Origin: CAVYGM01 sp963768025
GTDB lineage: Bacteria > Bacteroidota > Bacteroidia > Cytophagales > Spirosomataceae
NCBI GenBank assembly: GCA_963768025.1
Contig: CAVYGM010000011.1
Location: forward strand, 248,001-312,000
Length of the DNA: 64,000 nucleotides
Reading direction: 5' to 3'
Both the position numbers and the translations under genes were made by a program. How positions within the stretch are numbered: the stretch's first letter is position 1; every line of letters starts with the position of its first letter. The notes below the pieces were generated by a model. The model saw only the letters and a list, made by a program, of their open reading frames with translations. It was not told where the DNA came from and did no database searches. Shown here piece after piece: positions 26,510 through 36,189 of this stretch.

Positions 26510-27544
26510 ATGGCACATGCTAAAAAATTTGCCGCATTACTTCTTTTGATGGTGATTAGCATTACACTTTCATTGGAAGGCTTTTGCCAAAACAATACCC
26601 AAATCAGAGGATTTGTGGATGTGGGTACCGTCGTCAGAGATGGGCGTCTTGCCTTTAGTCTGGGGGAACAGGACTTATTCATTACCTCCGATCTGAGCGA
26701 TAGATTTTCTTTTCTGGGTGAAAGTGTATTCAAGTACGATATCACCGCCACTACCCGTTTTGCGGTGAGTATCGAGAGGATCGTGCTGAAATATAATTAC
26801 AAAGGAAATCATAATGCCCTGATCGGCAAACACCATACCCCCCTAAACTACTGGAACGATACGTACCATCACGGTCGGGTTTTCTTTCCCACGATTACCC
26901 GTCCCATGATTTTTTCCAGCGTGCTCTTTCCCCTACATACCACTGGACTGAGCCTTCAGGGGCTCAATCTGGGCAAGCTGAAATTTGGGTACGATTTCAT
27001 GATAGGTAATGGAATCAGCTCTACGGACTTATGGGATGATAACAAAAATAAGTCTATCACGGTCGCTATGCACATCAAGCCGCGGACCGGGATGCGGTTG
27101 GGAGTATCTTACTACAACGATGTGCTGTCTCGGGGAACCGACCACCATACCGGACAGCTTATTCCAGGAACCATTAAAGAGCAATTGGTAACCGCCTCGG
27201 TTGCCAACTTCGGGGAAAAAGTGGAACTCCTGGCGGAAAGTACTCTGGCCATAACAAAGAGTGATTCTACCGCCAAGCAGAGTGCGTTATTTTCCTATGT
27301 GTACGCAGGCTATAAGTTAACGGACAAAATCATCCCCTATGTTCGGGTAGATAACCTGCTGTATCCTGAGGAAGCTCCGAGCGAAGGAAGTATCATGGAA
27401 ACCAAGCAGAACACGTCGTATCTGGCAGGTATACGATATCAAATAAATTACCTGGCAGTCATAAAATTGGAATATCAGCATCAGTATTCTGGTAAAAATT
27501 ATTTAGGAAATAGCCTTACGACTCAAATTGCAATCGGATTCTGA
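26510..27544 (+). CDS. Outer-membrane beta-barrel (porin-like) protein
   Basis: 344 residues. Signal peptide (AHAKKFAALLLLMVISITLSLEGFCQ). The rest alternates short amphipathic strands with aromatic belts and ends in a terminal aromatic (TTQIAIGF), as barrel proteins inserted by BamA do. The segment LIGKHHTPLNYWNDTYHHGRVFFP looks like a constriction-loop region. I do not recognise a named family. The stop at 27542-27544 is followed after one base by the ATG of the next gene, a periplasmic binding protein, and then by a sensor kinase. This order suggests a shared task of admitting, binding and sensing a solute. Confidence 0.7.
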   Translation: MAHAKKFAALLLLMVISITLSLEGFCQNNTQIRGFVDVGTVVRDGRLAFSLGEQDLFITSDLSDRFSFLGESVFKYDITATTRFAVSIERIVLKYNYKGNHNALIGKHHTPLNYWNDTYHHGRVFFPTITRPMIFSSVLFPLHTTGLSLQGLNLGKLKFGYDFMIGNGISSTDLWDDNKNKSITVAMHIKPRTGMRLGVSYYNDVLSRGTDHHTGQLIPGTIKEQLVTASVANFGEKVELLAESTLAITKSDSTAKQSALFSYVYAGYKLTDKIIPYVRVDNLLYPEEAPSEGSIMETKQNTSYLAGIRYQINYLAVIKLEYQHQYSGKNYLGNSLTTQIAIGF

Positions 27545-27545
27545 T

Positions 27546-28019
27546 ATGAAAAGCAACACTGACAACTATATGAACCTTGCCAATTTTGCTCGAAAACTCA
27601 TTATCGGCATGTTCCTTATATTTCTGGCAACGAAGGCCCATTCGCAAAGCCTGGCCGTTATTGCCAACACAGAGGGTACGCCTTCGGAACTCTCTTTTTC
27701 TGACCTTAAATCGGTGTTTATGGGAGAGAAACAGCGGTGGAGCTCGGGGAAGAAAGTGCTCATCGCTTTGATGAAAACCAGGAATAAAATAGGGGTGGAG
27801 GTATGTGATAAAGTATTCAACATGAAGCCGGATGAAATGAATAAATACTGGCTAGCGTTAGTATTTCAGGGGAAGGCATCGGCTCCTTACTTTTTTAATT
27901 CTACCGCCGACCTTCAGGATTTTGTGGCAGATAACCCGGGAGCTATCGGGATTATTGACGATAATGTGACGACTTCCGATATTAAAACCATTCTGGTGGA
28001 TGGGAAGAAATCACTATAA
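27546..28019 (+). CDS. Small PstS-like periplasmic substrate-binding protein
   Basis: 157 residues, far shorter than a full two-lobed phosphate-binding protein. A signal peptide begins at MNLANFARKLIIGMFLIF (an alternative ATG at 27570 starts exactly there). The mature part (LAVIANTEGTPSELSFSDLKSVFMGEKQRWSSGKKV, then FNMKPDEMNKYWLALVFQGKA, and ADNPGAIGIIDD) matches the phosphate/oxyanion-binding PBP-like fold. The D-L-K-x-V-F-x-G-E-K-x-x-W segment and G-A-I-G motif correspond to PstS lobe elements. The ligand is unknown. It begins one base after the stop of the barrel gene and is followed 63 bases later by the sensor kinase, so it may be the kinase's ligand-binding partner. Confidence 0.72.
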   Translation: MKSNTDNYMNLANFARKLIIGMFLIFLATKAHSQSLAVIANTEGTPSELSFSDLKSVFMGEKQRWSSGKKVLIALMKTRNKIGVEVCDKVFNMKPDEMNKYWLALVFQGKASAPYFFNSTADLQDFVADNPGAIGIIDDNVTTSDIKTILVDGKKSL

Positions 28020-28082
28020 AGGGATTGGGCCGGCTGGTTACACACGCGAAGGGTACACGTTTATTTACTAAAATCGCAGCAA

Positions 28083-29688
28083 ATGATATTTAATTTAAAG
28101 AATAAAATTTGGCTAACAGTTGCTGCTGTTGTTTTGATGTTTTCGTTTTTTACGCTGTACTATTTTCCAGATCAACAAGCCAAGCTGTTACACGAAAATT
28201 ACAACAAAGAGGTTCAGAATCTTGCGAATACGGTTTCTCTGGGGGTTAAGATCGGGATGACGGAGCAGAATTTTGAAGGTGTGCAAACCGCAATGGAGTT
28301 TGTTAAGGACGATCCACGCCTCGAATTTGTAGCGCTGTTGCAGTCCGATACCACCTGGAACGTGGCGCGTACATCCTATACCGTCCGCGACAAACTATTT
28401 GAATCCTATCCCGAGGAAAGTTCTTTCAGGCTCACAACCGTGTCCAACGACTCCCTGATTGTCAAACGCTCGTCTTTCGAAACACCATCCATGTCGGGTG
28501 CCGTACTTATGGGTTTCTCTACCAGGGCTATTGACGCCGGTAGGCGGAGCATCAAAATCACCTCCCTGATCGTAAGTGGCATTGTGTTCAGTATTGGAAT
28601 CCTGTTGGGTTTTTGGCTGGCAAAAAACATTTCTGCCCCGGTTATGGCGCTCCGTAATGCCGCCATACGCGTGAGGGAAGGGGATTTTACACCCAGGGTA
28701 GACTGCAGGCCCGGCGATGAGATATCGGATCTGGGAAGATCATTTAACGAAATGGTGGACTATCTTTCCCGAACAACCAAAGAACTTCAGCAGGCGAACG
28801 ACTCCCTGGCTACCACCAACGATACCTTGCACAATACCGTTCTCGAGCTAAGAGCTACTCAGACGCAACTCATCCAGAAGGAAAAAATGGCATCCCTGGG
28901 AGAACTTACCGCGGGTATTGCTCATGAAATACAGAATCCTCTGAACTTCGTGAATAATTTCTCCGTCATCAATAAAAGTCTCATTGAAGAAATGAAGGAG
29001 GAGCTCGAAAAAGGAGATGTAGAGGAAGCTATTGCGATCGCTCAGGATATTAAGGGCAATGGTGAAAAGATCCATTCGCACGGCATGCGGGCCGACGCCA
29101 TCGTAAAAGGGATGCTTGAGCACTTCAAGAAGTAGTACGGGGGTGAAAAAACCGACCAATATCAATGCGCTCGCCGATGAGTTCTTACGGTTGAGCTACC
29201 ACGGCATACGGGCGAGAGACACCACTTTTATATCTGGGTTTAAAACGGAATTTGACCCCGAAATAAAAGAGGTAGAGGTAGCACCGGAGGACCTGTCACG
29301 AGTAGTACTCAATCTCTGCAACAATGCCTTTTATGCAGTTACCGAAAAACGCAAACAAGCGGATAGCTCCTACAAGCCTCTGGTGGTGGTTAGCACAAAA
29401 AAACTGGAAGATAAAATAGAAATATCCGTAAAAGACAATGGGATGGGTATCCCCAAGAAAGTATTGGATAAAATATTCCATCCCTTCTTCACCACAAAGC
29501 CATCCGGGCAGGGCACTGGGCTTGGTTTGTCGCTGAGTTATGACATCATCATAAAGGGGCACGGGGGTGAGTTATCGGTCGTGACCGAAGAGGGCGAGGG
29601 CTCCGAATTTATTATTCAACTCCCCCACCTGGCCGCCAAAAGTGTATGGAATAGCACTACCCCTGCAGGTCATCAGCCCCAAATTTGA
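28083..29688 (+). pseudogene. Membrane sensor histidine kinase, single frameshift between HisKA and ATPase domains
   Basis: About 534 residues if repaired. TM1 about 8-28; periplasmic sensor about 29-155 (single-Cache-like guess); TM2 about 157-180; HAMP to about 232 (RVREGDFTPRVDCRPGDEISDLGRSF); coiled coil; HisKA with phospho-acceptor His281 in AGIAHEIQNPLNFVNNFS. The frame breaks after GMLEH, where an extra T in CACTTCAAGAAG (29124-29125) gives an immediate stop. One frame over, SRSSTGVKKPTNINALADEF continues, with N-box LNLCNNAFYAV, G1 DNGMGIP, and G2 GQGTGLGLSLSYDI. The span is 3n+1. The 3' end overlaps the convergent cdd gene by 32 bases. No response regulator gene is adjacent. Likely senses the ligand of the neighbouring binding protein (inference). 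Confidence 0.85.
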
Positions 29689-30160
29689 CTGGCAATAAAT
29701 TTGAAATGGATTGCGACACCAGCACGCCCCCATCGGGCTTCATCATGAGTAGCCGTATCGGGTATTGCTGGCGGTGTTCGTACTCGAGTAATGATTGCCG
29801 ACAAGCACCGCAGGGTGATACGGGTTTGAAAATCTCCGTCTGATCGGCTACTACGGCTCCTGGCCTGGCCACCACCGCAATGGACGTGATCTGATTGTTG
29901 GGATAATTGGCCCCCACCCAATATATAACCGATTGTTCGGCGCAGGAGCCGGAAGGGAAGGCTGCATTTTCCTGGTTCCCGGCCGAGCATACAGTACCGT
30001 CGTCCAAAAGTACGGCCGCCCCCACGTGGAAGTTTGAGTAGGGAGCGTACGATTTGCGGGTAGCTTCCCGAGCGGCTTCCATGAGCAGTTGCTCCGCTTC
30101 GGGGAGCTCGCCTTCGGAAGGGTAGTTGATCAGGCTGATGTTTAACTGGATGGTATTCAT
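29657..30160 (-). CDS. cdd: Cytidine deaminase
   Basis: 167 residues. Deaminates cytidine/deoxycytidine to uridine in pyrimidine salvage, cytoplasmic. The zinc-deaminase motifs are complete: YAPYSNFHVGAAVLLDDG, NQENAAFPSGSCAEQSVI (Cys-Ala-Glu with catalytic Glu) and PCGACRQSLLEYE (two zinc cysteines). N-Q-E-N matches the substrate-binding N-x-E-N. ATG at 30160. The last 32 bases overlap the end of the convergent sensor kinase gene on the opposite strand. Confidence 0.95.
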   Translation of the reverse strand: MNTIQLNISLINYPSEGELPEAEQLLMEAAREATRKSYAPYSNFHVGAAVLLDDGTVCSAGNQENAAFPSGSCAEQSVIYWVGANYPNNQITSIAVVARPGAVVADQTEIFKPVSPCGACRQSLLEYEHRQQYPIRLLMMKPDGGVLVSQSISNLLPVKFGADDLQG

Positions 30161-30240
30161 GCAAAAGTTTGGTAGATGAGCTCAATTTTCCCGATCTAAG
30201 CGTTGAGTTAGCGGACGTATTCCGATAGAACGTAATCCCC

Positions 30241-32208
30241 TTACTCAAACCGCCTTCCCTCCGTAACCCCCTTCCAGCTATCCGTCCGAAACGGTACGGC
30301 GGGCAATCCTTCGGCATTGAACAGGTTATTATCCAAAGGCGAATTTGCCCAGCCGTAGCGCACCGCGGTAGGGTTGGGAACGTCGGGGTGGGAAATGATT
30401 ACCTTGTTGCCATCCATACGGGCCGCAGCATACTGAAACTTCTGATCCTGCCCCGCTAGTTCGAAGCCTTTGAGGTAGCCGTACTTATCCTTGATCATGA
30501 GTCCACTCCCCACATTATCGAAGCTGAGAATGGCTTTCCCGTTCGCAAACTGCACGTCTTTGTAGGTAGGGCCGCTGTACACGACATCCTGGCCATAGGC
30601 AACTTTGAGCGCCGATAGCGCCAGGCGGTGCCCTACGTCCTGCTTGTTGGTTGGGTGAATATCGGCGGGGTTGCCGACGTCGGTGGTGACGGCCATGCCG
30701 GTTTTGGGCAGATTGAGCGTCATGGTTTGGGCTTCGCGGAGTTCGGCCCAGTCACTACCCTGATTGCTGTTCTGGAAGGGACCGTAGGTAGCCAGCTGTA
30801 CAAACAGGAAGGGGAAATCATAGCCCCACTCCTGCCGCCAGCTGTTAATCAGCAACGGAAACGACTGGCGGTACTGGTGGGCACGCCCGGCGTTGCTCTC
30901 GCCCTGGTACCACAGCGCTCCGGCGATGGTAATCGGCACCAGGGGGGCTATCATGGCGTTGTAGATGGTGGTACCTACGTTGTTCACAAAGTGGTCGTAG
31001 GTGCGGGGCTGTTGCCAGGAGGGCATCATATTCCAGCGGGTATCCACAAGGGGGATGCTTTTGCCAGTGCCTTTCACCGAGAAATCGGCGGGCACTCCCA
31101 TAAAGCCCATCCCAAAGTAGGCGGGTTCGCGGTTAGTACCTAGTTTGATCAGGAGTGAGTTGACGCCAGCCTTCCAGGTACCGGCGGGGAGTTTGAGTTC
31201 GATGGGATCTTTGGAGGTACCTTCAAACACCTTCTTGCCATTGATAAAAAATACCAGGTCGCTGGTATTCCGGCCAAAATGCAGGGTAGTTTGAGTCGAA
31301 GCTATTTCTGCCGGAATGTCCACGGTGCGCTGCACGTAGGCCGTCCCCCGGTATCCGCCCACGCCCTGCCACACCCATTGGCCCATGGGGTTTACCGACA
31401 GTTTCCATTGTTTATAATCAAAGCCGGGTTTCAGATAGGTGCTTTCGTCTGCGGATTTTATGTCAAAATCACGCTCTCCGTACGCTTTCTGAATCAATAC
31501 TTTTTCCTGACGCTGGGCGTCATCATCCCAGCTCCGGGCCATGGTTTTGGGGTAGTAGTTCAGCACGTCCGATTCGCTCATGGCTTTCTCGCTGATCCAG
31601 CCTTCTACCTGCGAGCCACCCCAGGACGAGTGAATCAGACCCACGGGTACGCCGAGTTTTTGAACCAGGTCGCGGGCAAAAAAGTAGCCGACCGCCGAGA
31701 AATCGCCCACCGTGGCGGGGGCCGCGAGTGTCCAGTACCCTTTTTCAAGATCTTTTTCCGGCGTGAAAGCCAGTTCGTGGGCTACTTCAAAGTGCCGGAT
31801 GGTGGGAAAATTGGCGTTAGCCATCTCCATCTGGGCGTTATCCGAGTTGCGCACCCGCCATTCCATATTCGACTGCCCCGATAGCAGCCACACTTCGCCG
31901 ATCAGAATATCGGTCAGTTTCAGTTCTTCCTTTTTGCAGGAGAAAGTAAGCTCGTGGGGCCCGCCCGCGGGCATGGCCGGTAGCTCGGCCATCCATTTGC
32001 CATTGGCGTCGGTTTTGGTGCTTACCTTTTGCTGGTTTAGGGTAATGTCTACCTTATCGCCCTTATTGGCCCAGCCCCATACTTTCACGGGTTTGTCGCG
32101 TTGGAGTACCATATGGTCACCGAAGATCCGCGCCACTTTAAGTTGGGCGTTAGCGAGGCTAAAAGTCAAAAGAAAAAACAGGAGCAGGAGCTGAATTTTT
32201 CTGTTCAT
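30241..32208 (-). CDS. Sialate O-acetylesterase family SGNH hydrolase, exported
   Basis: 655 residues from the ATG at 32208, where a signal peptide begins (NRKIQLLLLFFLLTFSLANAQ). After the signal comes LKVARIFGDHMVLQRDKPVKVWG, the standard opening of bacterial sialate O-acetylesterases. Nucleophile block GEVWLLSGQSNMEWRV (Ser), oxyanion Asn in GALWYQGESNAGRAHQY, and catalytic Asp-x-x-His in NPADIHPTNKQDVGHRLA. A jelly-roll-like insert (about 250-390) is normal for the long form. Removes acetyl esters from sialic acids or other sugars in the periplasm or outside; the natural glycan here is unknown. Divergent from mpl. Confidence 0.92.
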   Translation of the reverse strand: MNRKIQLLLLFFLLTFSLANAQLKVARIFGDHMVLQRDKPVKVWGWANKGDKVDITLNQQKVSTKTDANGKWMAELPAMPAGGPHELTFSCKKEELKLTDILIGEVWLLSGQSNMEWRVRNSDNAQMEMANANFPTIRHFEVAHELAFTPEKDLEKGYWTLAAPATVGDFSAVGYFFARDLVQKLGVPVGLIHSSWGGSQVEGWISEKAMSESDVLNYYPKTMARSWDDDAQRQEKVLIQKAYGERDFDIKSADESTYLKPGFDYKQWKLSVNPMGQWVWQGVGGYRGTAYVQRTVDIPAEIASTQTTLHFGRNTSDLVFFINGKKVFEGTSKDPIELKLPAGTWKAGVNSLLIKLGTNREPAYFGMGFMGVPADFSVKGTGKSIPLVDTRWNMMPSWQQPRTYDHFVNNVGTTIYNAMIAPLVPITIAGALWYQGESNAGRAHQYRQSFPLLINSWRQEWGYDFPFLFVQLATYGPFQNSNQGSDWAELREAQTMTLNLPKTGMAVTTDVGNPADIHPTNKQDVGHRLALSALKVAYGQDVVYSGPTYKDVQFANGKAILSFDNVGSGLMIKDKYGYLKGFELAGQDQKFQYAAARMDGNKVIISHPDVPNPTAVRYGWANSPLDNNLFNAEGLPAVPFRTDSWKGVTEGRRFE

Positions 32209-32409
32209 GATACGATTATGTATTGATTCAATGTATAAAGGGAAGAAATCCTTTAAAATAATCAGTTGAATGGCATCTGAAAAAATCTTTTTAACTTCGG
32301 CACCAAATCTATGATTGTGTGACCGGGAGGCATCGCCCTTGCATAACCAGGGTACACCTCCTTTCAAACACATATTCGGGCACCCTTGCCCCGCTTTTTT
32401 AACAACCCT

Positions 32410-33789
32410 ATGAGTCAACCTAAAATACACTTTATCTCCATCGGTGGCAGCGTCATGCACAACCTGGCCCTTGAACTACACCGCAAAGGCTTTCAGATTA
32501 CGGGTTCCGATGATGAAATCTACGAACCCTCGCGCACCCGCTTGGCCGAAAAAAACCTTCTTCCCGCCGAAATAGGCTGGTTTCCCGAGAAAATCACCAC
32601 CGATCTGGACTCGGTTATCGTAGGGATGCACGCCCGCGTTGACAATCCTGAACTGCTGCGAGCCAATGAACTGGGGTTGACGGTGTATTCCTATCCGGAA
32701 TTCATTTTCAATCAAAGCCTGGATAAACAACGCATCGTCATAGCGGGTAGCCACGGCAAAACCACCATCACGTCCATGATTCTGCACGTGCTGCGACAGG
32801 CCCAGCGCAGCTTCAATTACCTGGTGGGCGCACAATTGGATGGGTTCGATCGGATGGTGCGCCTTGATGCGGATGCCCCGGTGATTATCATTGAAGGGGA
32901 TGAGTACTTCACCTCTCCGGAAGACCCCACCCCGAAGTTCCTGCACTACCAGCCGCACATGGTGCTGGTCAGCGGCATTGCCTGGGATCATTTCAATGTG
33001 TATCCCACCTGGGAATCGTACGTGAAGCAATTTGAACTTCTGGCCGATTCGCTGCCACGGGCGGGCGTCATGGTGTTTGACGAAACCGATAATATGCTTG
33101 ACATCATCGGGCAAAAGGACCGGCTCGACGTCACGAATATTGCCTACGAAGCGCATCCTTACAAGATTGCCAATGGCCAAACTTTCCTAAAAACCAGCAC
33201 CCAGGGAGAAGTACCCCTGTACATTTTTGGGGAGCATAACATGAAGAACATTAGCGGTGCCAAAATGATCTGTGAGCGGCTGGGTATCACGGATGAGGAG
33301 TTCTACCGCGCTATACAAACCTTCAAAGGAGCCGCCAAGCGGCTGGAACTACTTGCCAAAACACCAGGTACCAACATCTACCGGGATTTTGCGCACGCGC
33401 CCTCCAAGGTAGAAGCTACTACCCGGGCCGTAAAAGAGCAGTTTCCGAAGCGCCGTCTCATTGCCTGTACCGAACTGCACACGTTCAGTAGTCTCAACAA
33501 GACCTTCCTGAAGCAGTACCGTCACAAGTTGGAACCAGCGGATATAGCGGTGGTTTTTTATAACCCCAAGACGCTGGAACACAAGCGCCTGGACCCCATC
33601 TCAGAGGATGATATCCGGTCGGCTTTCAAGCGGACCGATTTGCTGATTTTTACCGAGCCCAGCGCCTTGACCGATTTCCTGAAGCAACAAAATTGGGCAA
33701 ATTCAAATCTCCTGATGATGAGCTCAGGTACCTTTGGCGGCCTGGATCTGAAAGCGCTAGCGCAGGAGCTTATTCCGAAAGAAGCGTAA
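32410..33789 (+). CDS. mpl: UDP-N-acetylmuramate:L-alanyl-gamma-D-glutamyl-meso-diaminopimelate ligase
   Basis: 459 residues from the ATG at 32410. Reattaches recycled murein tripeptide to UDP-MurNAc in peptidoglycan recycling, cytoplasmic. Mur-ligase layout: Rossmann start (HFISIGGSVMHNLALELHRKGFQITGSDDEIYEPS), ATP loop AGSHGKTTITSMI, VIIEGDEYFTSPEDPTPKFLHY (a Mpl hallmark), then HNMKNISGAKMICERLG and DFAHAPSKVEATTRAVKEQFP. These last segments separate Mpl from MurC. The gene is followed by a LOG-family gene and sits divergent to the sialate O-acetylesterase. Confidence 0.93.
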   Translation: MSQPKIHFISIGGSVMHNLALELHRKGFQITGSDDEIYEPSRTRLAEKNLLPAEIGWFPEKITTDLDSVIVGMHARVDNPELLRANELGLTVYSYPEFIFNQSLDKQRIVIAGSHGKTTITSMILHVLRQAQRSFNYLVGAQLDGFDRMVRLDADAPVIIIEGDEYFTSPEDPTPKFLHYQPHMVLVSGIAWDHFNVYPTWESYVKQFELLADSLPRAGVMVFDETDNMLDIIGQKDRLDVTNIAYEAHPYKIANGQTFLKTSTQGEVPLYIFGEHNMKNISGAKMICERLGITDEEFYRAIQTFKGAAKRLELLAKTPGTNIYRDFAHAPSKVEATTRAVKEQFPKRRLIACTELHTFSSLNKTFLKQYRHKLEPADIAVVFYNPKTLEHKRLDPISEDDIRSAFKRTDLLIFTEPSALTDFLKQQNWANSNLLMMSSGTFGGLDLKALAQELIPKEA

Positions 33790-33905
33790 TCGAAAGTAAG
33801 GAAAATTGGGAAATTTCCCGTCCAAAGGCCATCTTGTCCTATCAACCTATACTATTTTCTAAAATAAACATCAAGGTACTCAGATAGTAGCCAAACAAGT
33901 CGCTG

Positions 33906-33931
33906 CCTGATACCTACCACCTGATACCTAC
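33906..33931 (+). repeat. 14-base tandem direct repeat just before the LOG gene start
   Basis: CCTGATACCTAC occurs at 33906-33917 and again at 33920-33931, period 14, ending three bases before the ATG at 33935. Confidence 0.75.
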
Positions 33932-33934
33932 TAT

Positions 33935-34537
33935 ATGAAATCTGTTGTTGTCTATTGCGGGTCAAACCCCGGAAACAAGCCCGTTTACAAAGAAGTCGCC
34001 TACGAGCTGGGAAAGAAACTATGCGCGAAGGGAATCAATGTCATTTATGGCGGGGGCAATCTGGGCCTTATGGGTACGGTAGCCGACGGTGCCCTGGAAG
34101 AGGGCGGCTGCGTCACGGGCATTATACCGAATTTCCTGGCCAAGCTGGAAGTAGCGCATAAAACGCTCACGGAGCTGCACTTCGTGGATACCATGCACGA
34201 GCGCAAGGCCAAAATGGTGTCGCTATCCGACGGCGTCATTACGCTGCCGGGCGGCTACGGTACCATGGACGAGTTGTTTGAGATACTGGCGTGGGCGCAG
34301 TTGAAGATTTTTCACGGCCCGGTGGGGGTACTCAATGTCAATGGTTTCTACGACCATCTGATAGCTCACTGCGATAAAATGACCGAAGAGGGCTTCCTGC
34401 GTCCCGAAAACCGGGCCCTGATGCTGGTGGCTACGACGGTGGACGAGCTGTTGGAGAAAATGGAGAACTTCTATCAGCAAAATACGGAAAATAAGCCGCT
34501 CGACCATACGTTGTATGTAACAAAGCCAACTGCTTAA
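33935..34537 (+). CDS. TIGR00730/LOG-family Rossmann protein (nucleoside 5'-monophosphate phosphoribohydrolase-like)
   Basis: 200 residues. Family members release the base from nucleoside monophosphates (in plants and some bacteria, cytokinin activation). Motifs: YCGSNPGNKPVYKEVAYELG at the start, GGGNLGLMGTVADGALEEGG, MHERKAKM, and the active-site LPGGYGTMDELFEILAWAQL with the PGGxGTxxE signature complete. Cytoplasmic, probably dimeric. In bacteria the biological role is often housekeeping and unproven, so no gene symbol is given. ATG at 33935 directly behind a 14-base tandem repeat; the following OmpA-type gene starts 4 bases after its stop codon, so the two may be cotranscribed. Confidence 0.9.
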   Translation: MKSVVVYCGSNPGNKPVYKEVAYELGKKLCAKGINVIYGGGNLGLMGTVADGALEEGGCVTGIIPNFLAKLEVAHKTLTELHFVDTMHERKAKMVSLSDGVITLPGGYGTMDELFEILAWAQLKIFHGPVGVLNVNGFYDHLIAHCDKMTEEGFLRPENRALMLVATTVDELLEKMENFYQQNTENKPLDHTLYVTKPTA

Positions 34538-34541
34538 GTAC

Positions 34542-36135
34542 ATGAAAAAAACCTTCGTCCGCTTCTTTCTGATCGGATTTCTACCTTATCTATCCTTCGG
34601 TCAACAGGGCAAAATAGAGAATCTGGGCAAAGCCATCAATTCGGAATACAATGAAATTGCCCCGGTAATTTCACCCGATGGTACCACCCTGTACTTCTCG
34701 CGTATCAGCCATCCGCAGAATGCGTTCGGGGATAAGGGAAGTCAGGACATCTGGTTTGCGGAGCGGGTGAGTGAGCAGTGGGGCCTGGCTCGCCGGTTGC
34801 CTGCTCCTATTAATAAAGAGGAATACAACAGCCTGTACAGCATTACGCCGGATGGGAATACGATCCTGATCAAGGGAGCCTATGCAAACGGACGCTACGA
34901 AACCCGCGGCTTTTCGACGAGTCAGCGGCAGGCCCGGGGCTGGTCAGCCCCCGCAAAAGCTGGATATTCCGGGCTACGATAAAATAAGCAAGGGACAGTT
35001 TGACTGCGGGTTCTTGTCCAATGATGGGAAGACACTGATCATGGCGTTCAGTGAGAAAAAGAACAGTAAGCAGGATGATATTTACGTCAGTTTCAAACAG
35101 AAAAACGGTTCCTGGACCAAGCCCCTGAACCTGGGACCTGAAATTAATACGGAAGAATTTACCGAAACCACCCCCTTCCTCGCCGCCGACGGCGTAACAA
35201 TCTACTTTTCCAGCGACCGCAAAGGCGGACAAGGCAGCAACGACATTTATTATAGCAAGCGCATGGATAAGTCGTGGAAGCGCTGGTCGAGGCCCGTGAA
35301 TCTGGGGCCCGGCGTAAACACCGATGGCTACGATGCGTACTACACCGTGTCGGCAGTGGGTGATTATGCCTATATGACCTCTTTCAAAGAGACTATAGGC
35401 AAAGGCGACGTGGTGCGGATCAAACTTGGAGGTACCCAGGAGCAACAGGATACAACCACATCCCAGCCCGCTAGCCCCCGCCCCCGATCCCGGTGGTGAT
35501 GATCAGCGGCAAGGTGATTGATTCCAAAACCGGCAAGCCCGTGGTGGCTCAAATTATTTATGAAGACATGGCCGATGGCGAAGAAGCGGGCACGGCTACG
35601 TCCAATCCTCTGACTGGCGAATATAAAATAGTGCTGCCCTACGGAAAGAAGTACAGCATGAGGGCCGTAGCGCCCAATTTTATCGCCGAAGGAGAAAACG
35701 TGGACCTGACCGACTCCGCAACGGCAGTGCAAGGAAAAGCTTACCGCGAGATCGCTAACAAGTCGCTCAAACTGATTCCCATAGAGGAGGGGCAGATCGT
35801 GCGGCTCAATAATATTTCCTTTGAGTTTGGTAAAGCGGCTCTCCGCACGGAGTCATCACAGGAGTTGGATCGGATCGCCCTCACGATGACCGCAAACCCC
35901 CACGCTTACCATTGAACTAGGTGGGCACACCGACAATGTAGGAGGTGAAGCCCCCAACCTCAAACTATCGCAGGATCGGGCCGATGTGGTGCGGGAGTAC
36001 CTCATCGGCAAGGGTATCGAGCCCGACCGCGTGGCCAGCAAAGGCTACGGTGAGGCTCGGCCGATCGCTTCCAATAATACCCCCGAAGGCCAGGCCGCCA
36101 ACCGTCGCGTGGAGTTCACCATTTTAAAAAAGTAG
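34542..36135 (+). pseudogene. PD40-propeller / CRD / OmpA-domain protein with three frameshifts
   Basis: About 530 residues if repaired. Signal peptide (KKTFVRFFLIGFLPYLSFGQ); PD40 blades (ISPDGTTLYFSRIS, ITPDGNTILIKGAY, LSNDGKTLIMAFSE, FLAADGVTIYFSSDRKGGQGSNDIYY); a regulatory-like domain (MISGKVIDSKTGKPVVAQI, residues about 325-400); and an OmpA domain (NNISFEFGKAALRTESSQELDR, then ELGGHTDNVGG, NRRVEFTIL). The frame breaks in C-runs at 34948-34952 (one extra C), about 35475-35485 (one missing C) and 35897-35901 (one extra C), net 3n+1. A paralogue in outline of the PorE-like gene at 7759-10293 but without the TPR part. Likely a peptidoglycan-anchored envelope protein. Confidence 0.8.
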
Positions 36136-36189
36136 GAGGGCCGCGATGCGTCGCGACTCTACCTATATAACCAACCAAGTACAGTACCT

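Noticed and set aside
29100..29160. Programmed ribosomal frameshifting in the sensor kinase
   Set aside because: No slippery heptamer or downstream stem seen; unrelated genes in the window have similar indels, so error or mutation is simpler.
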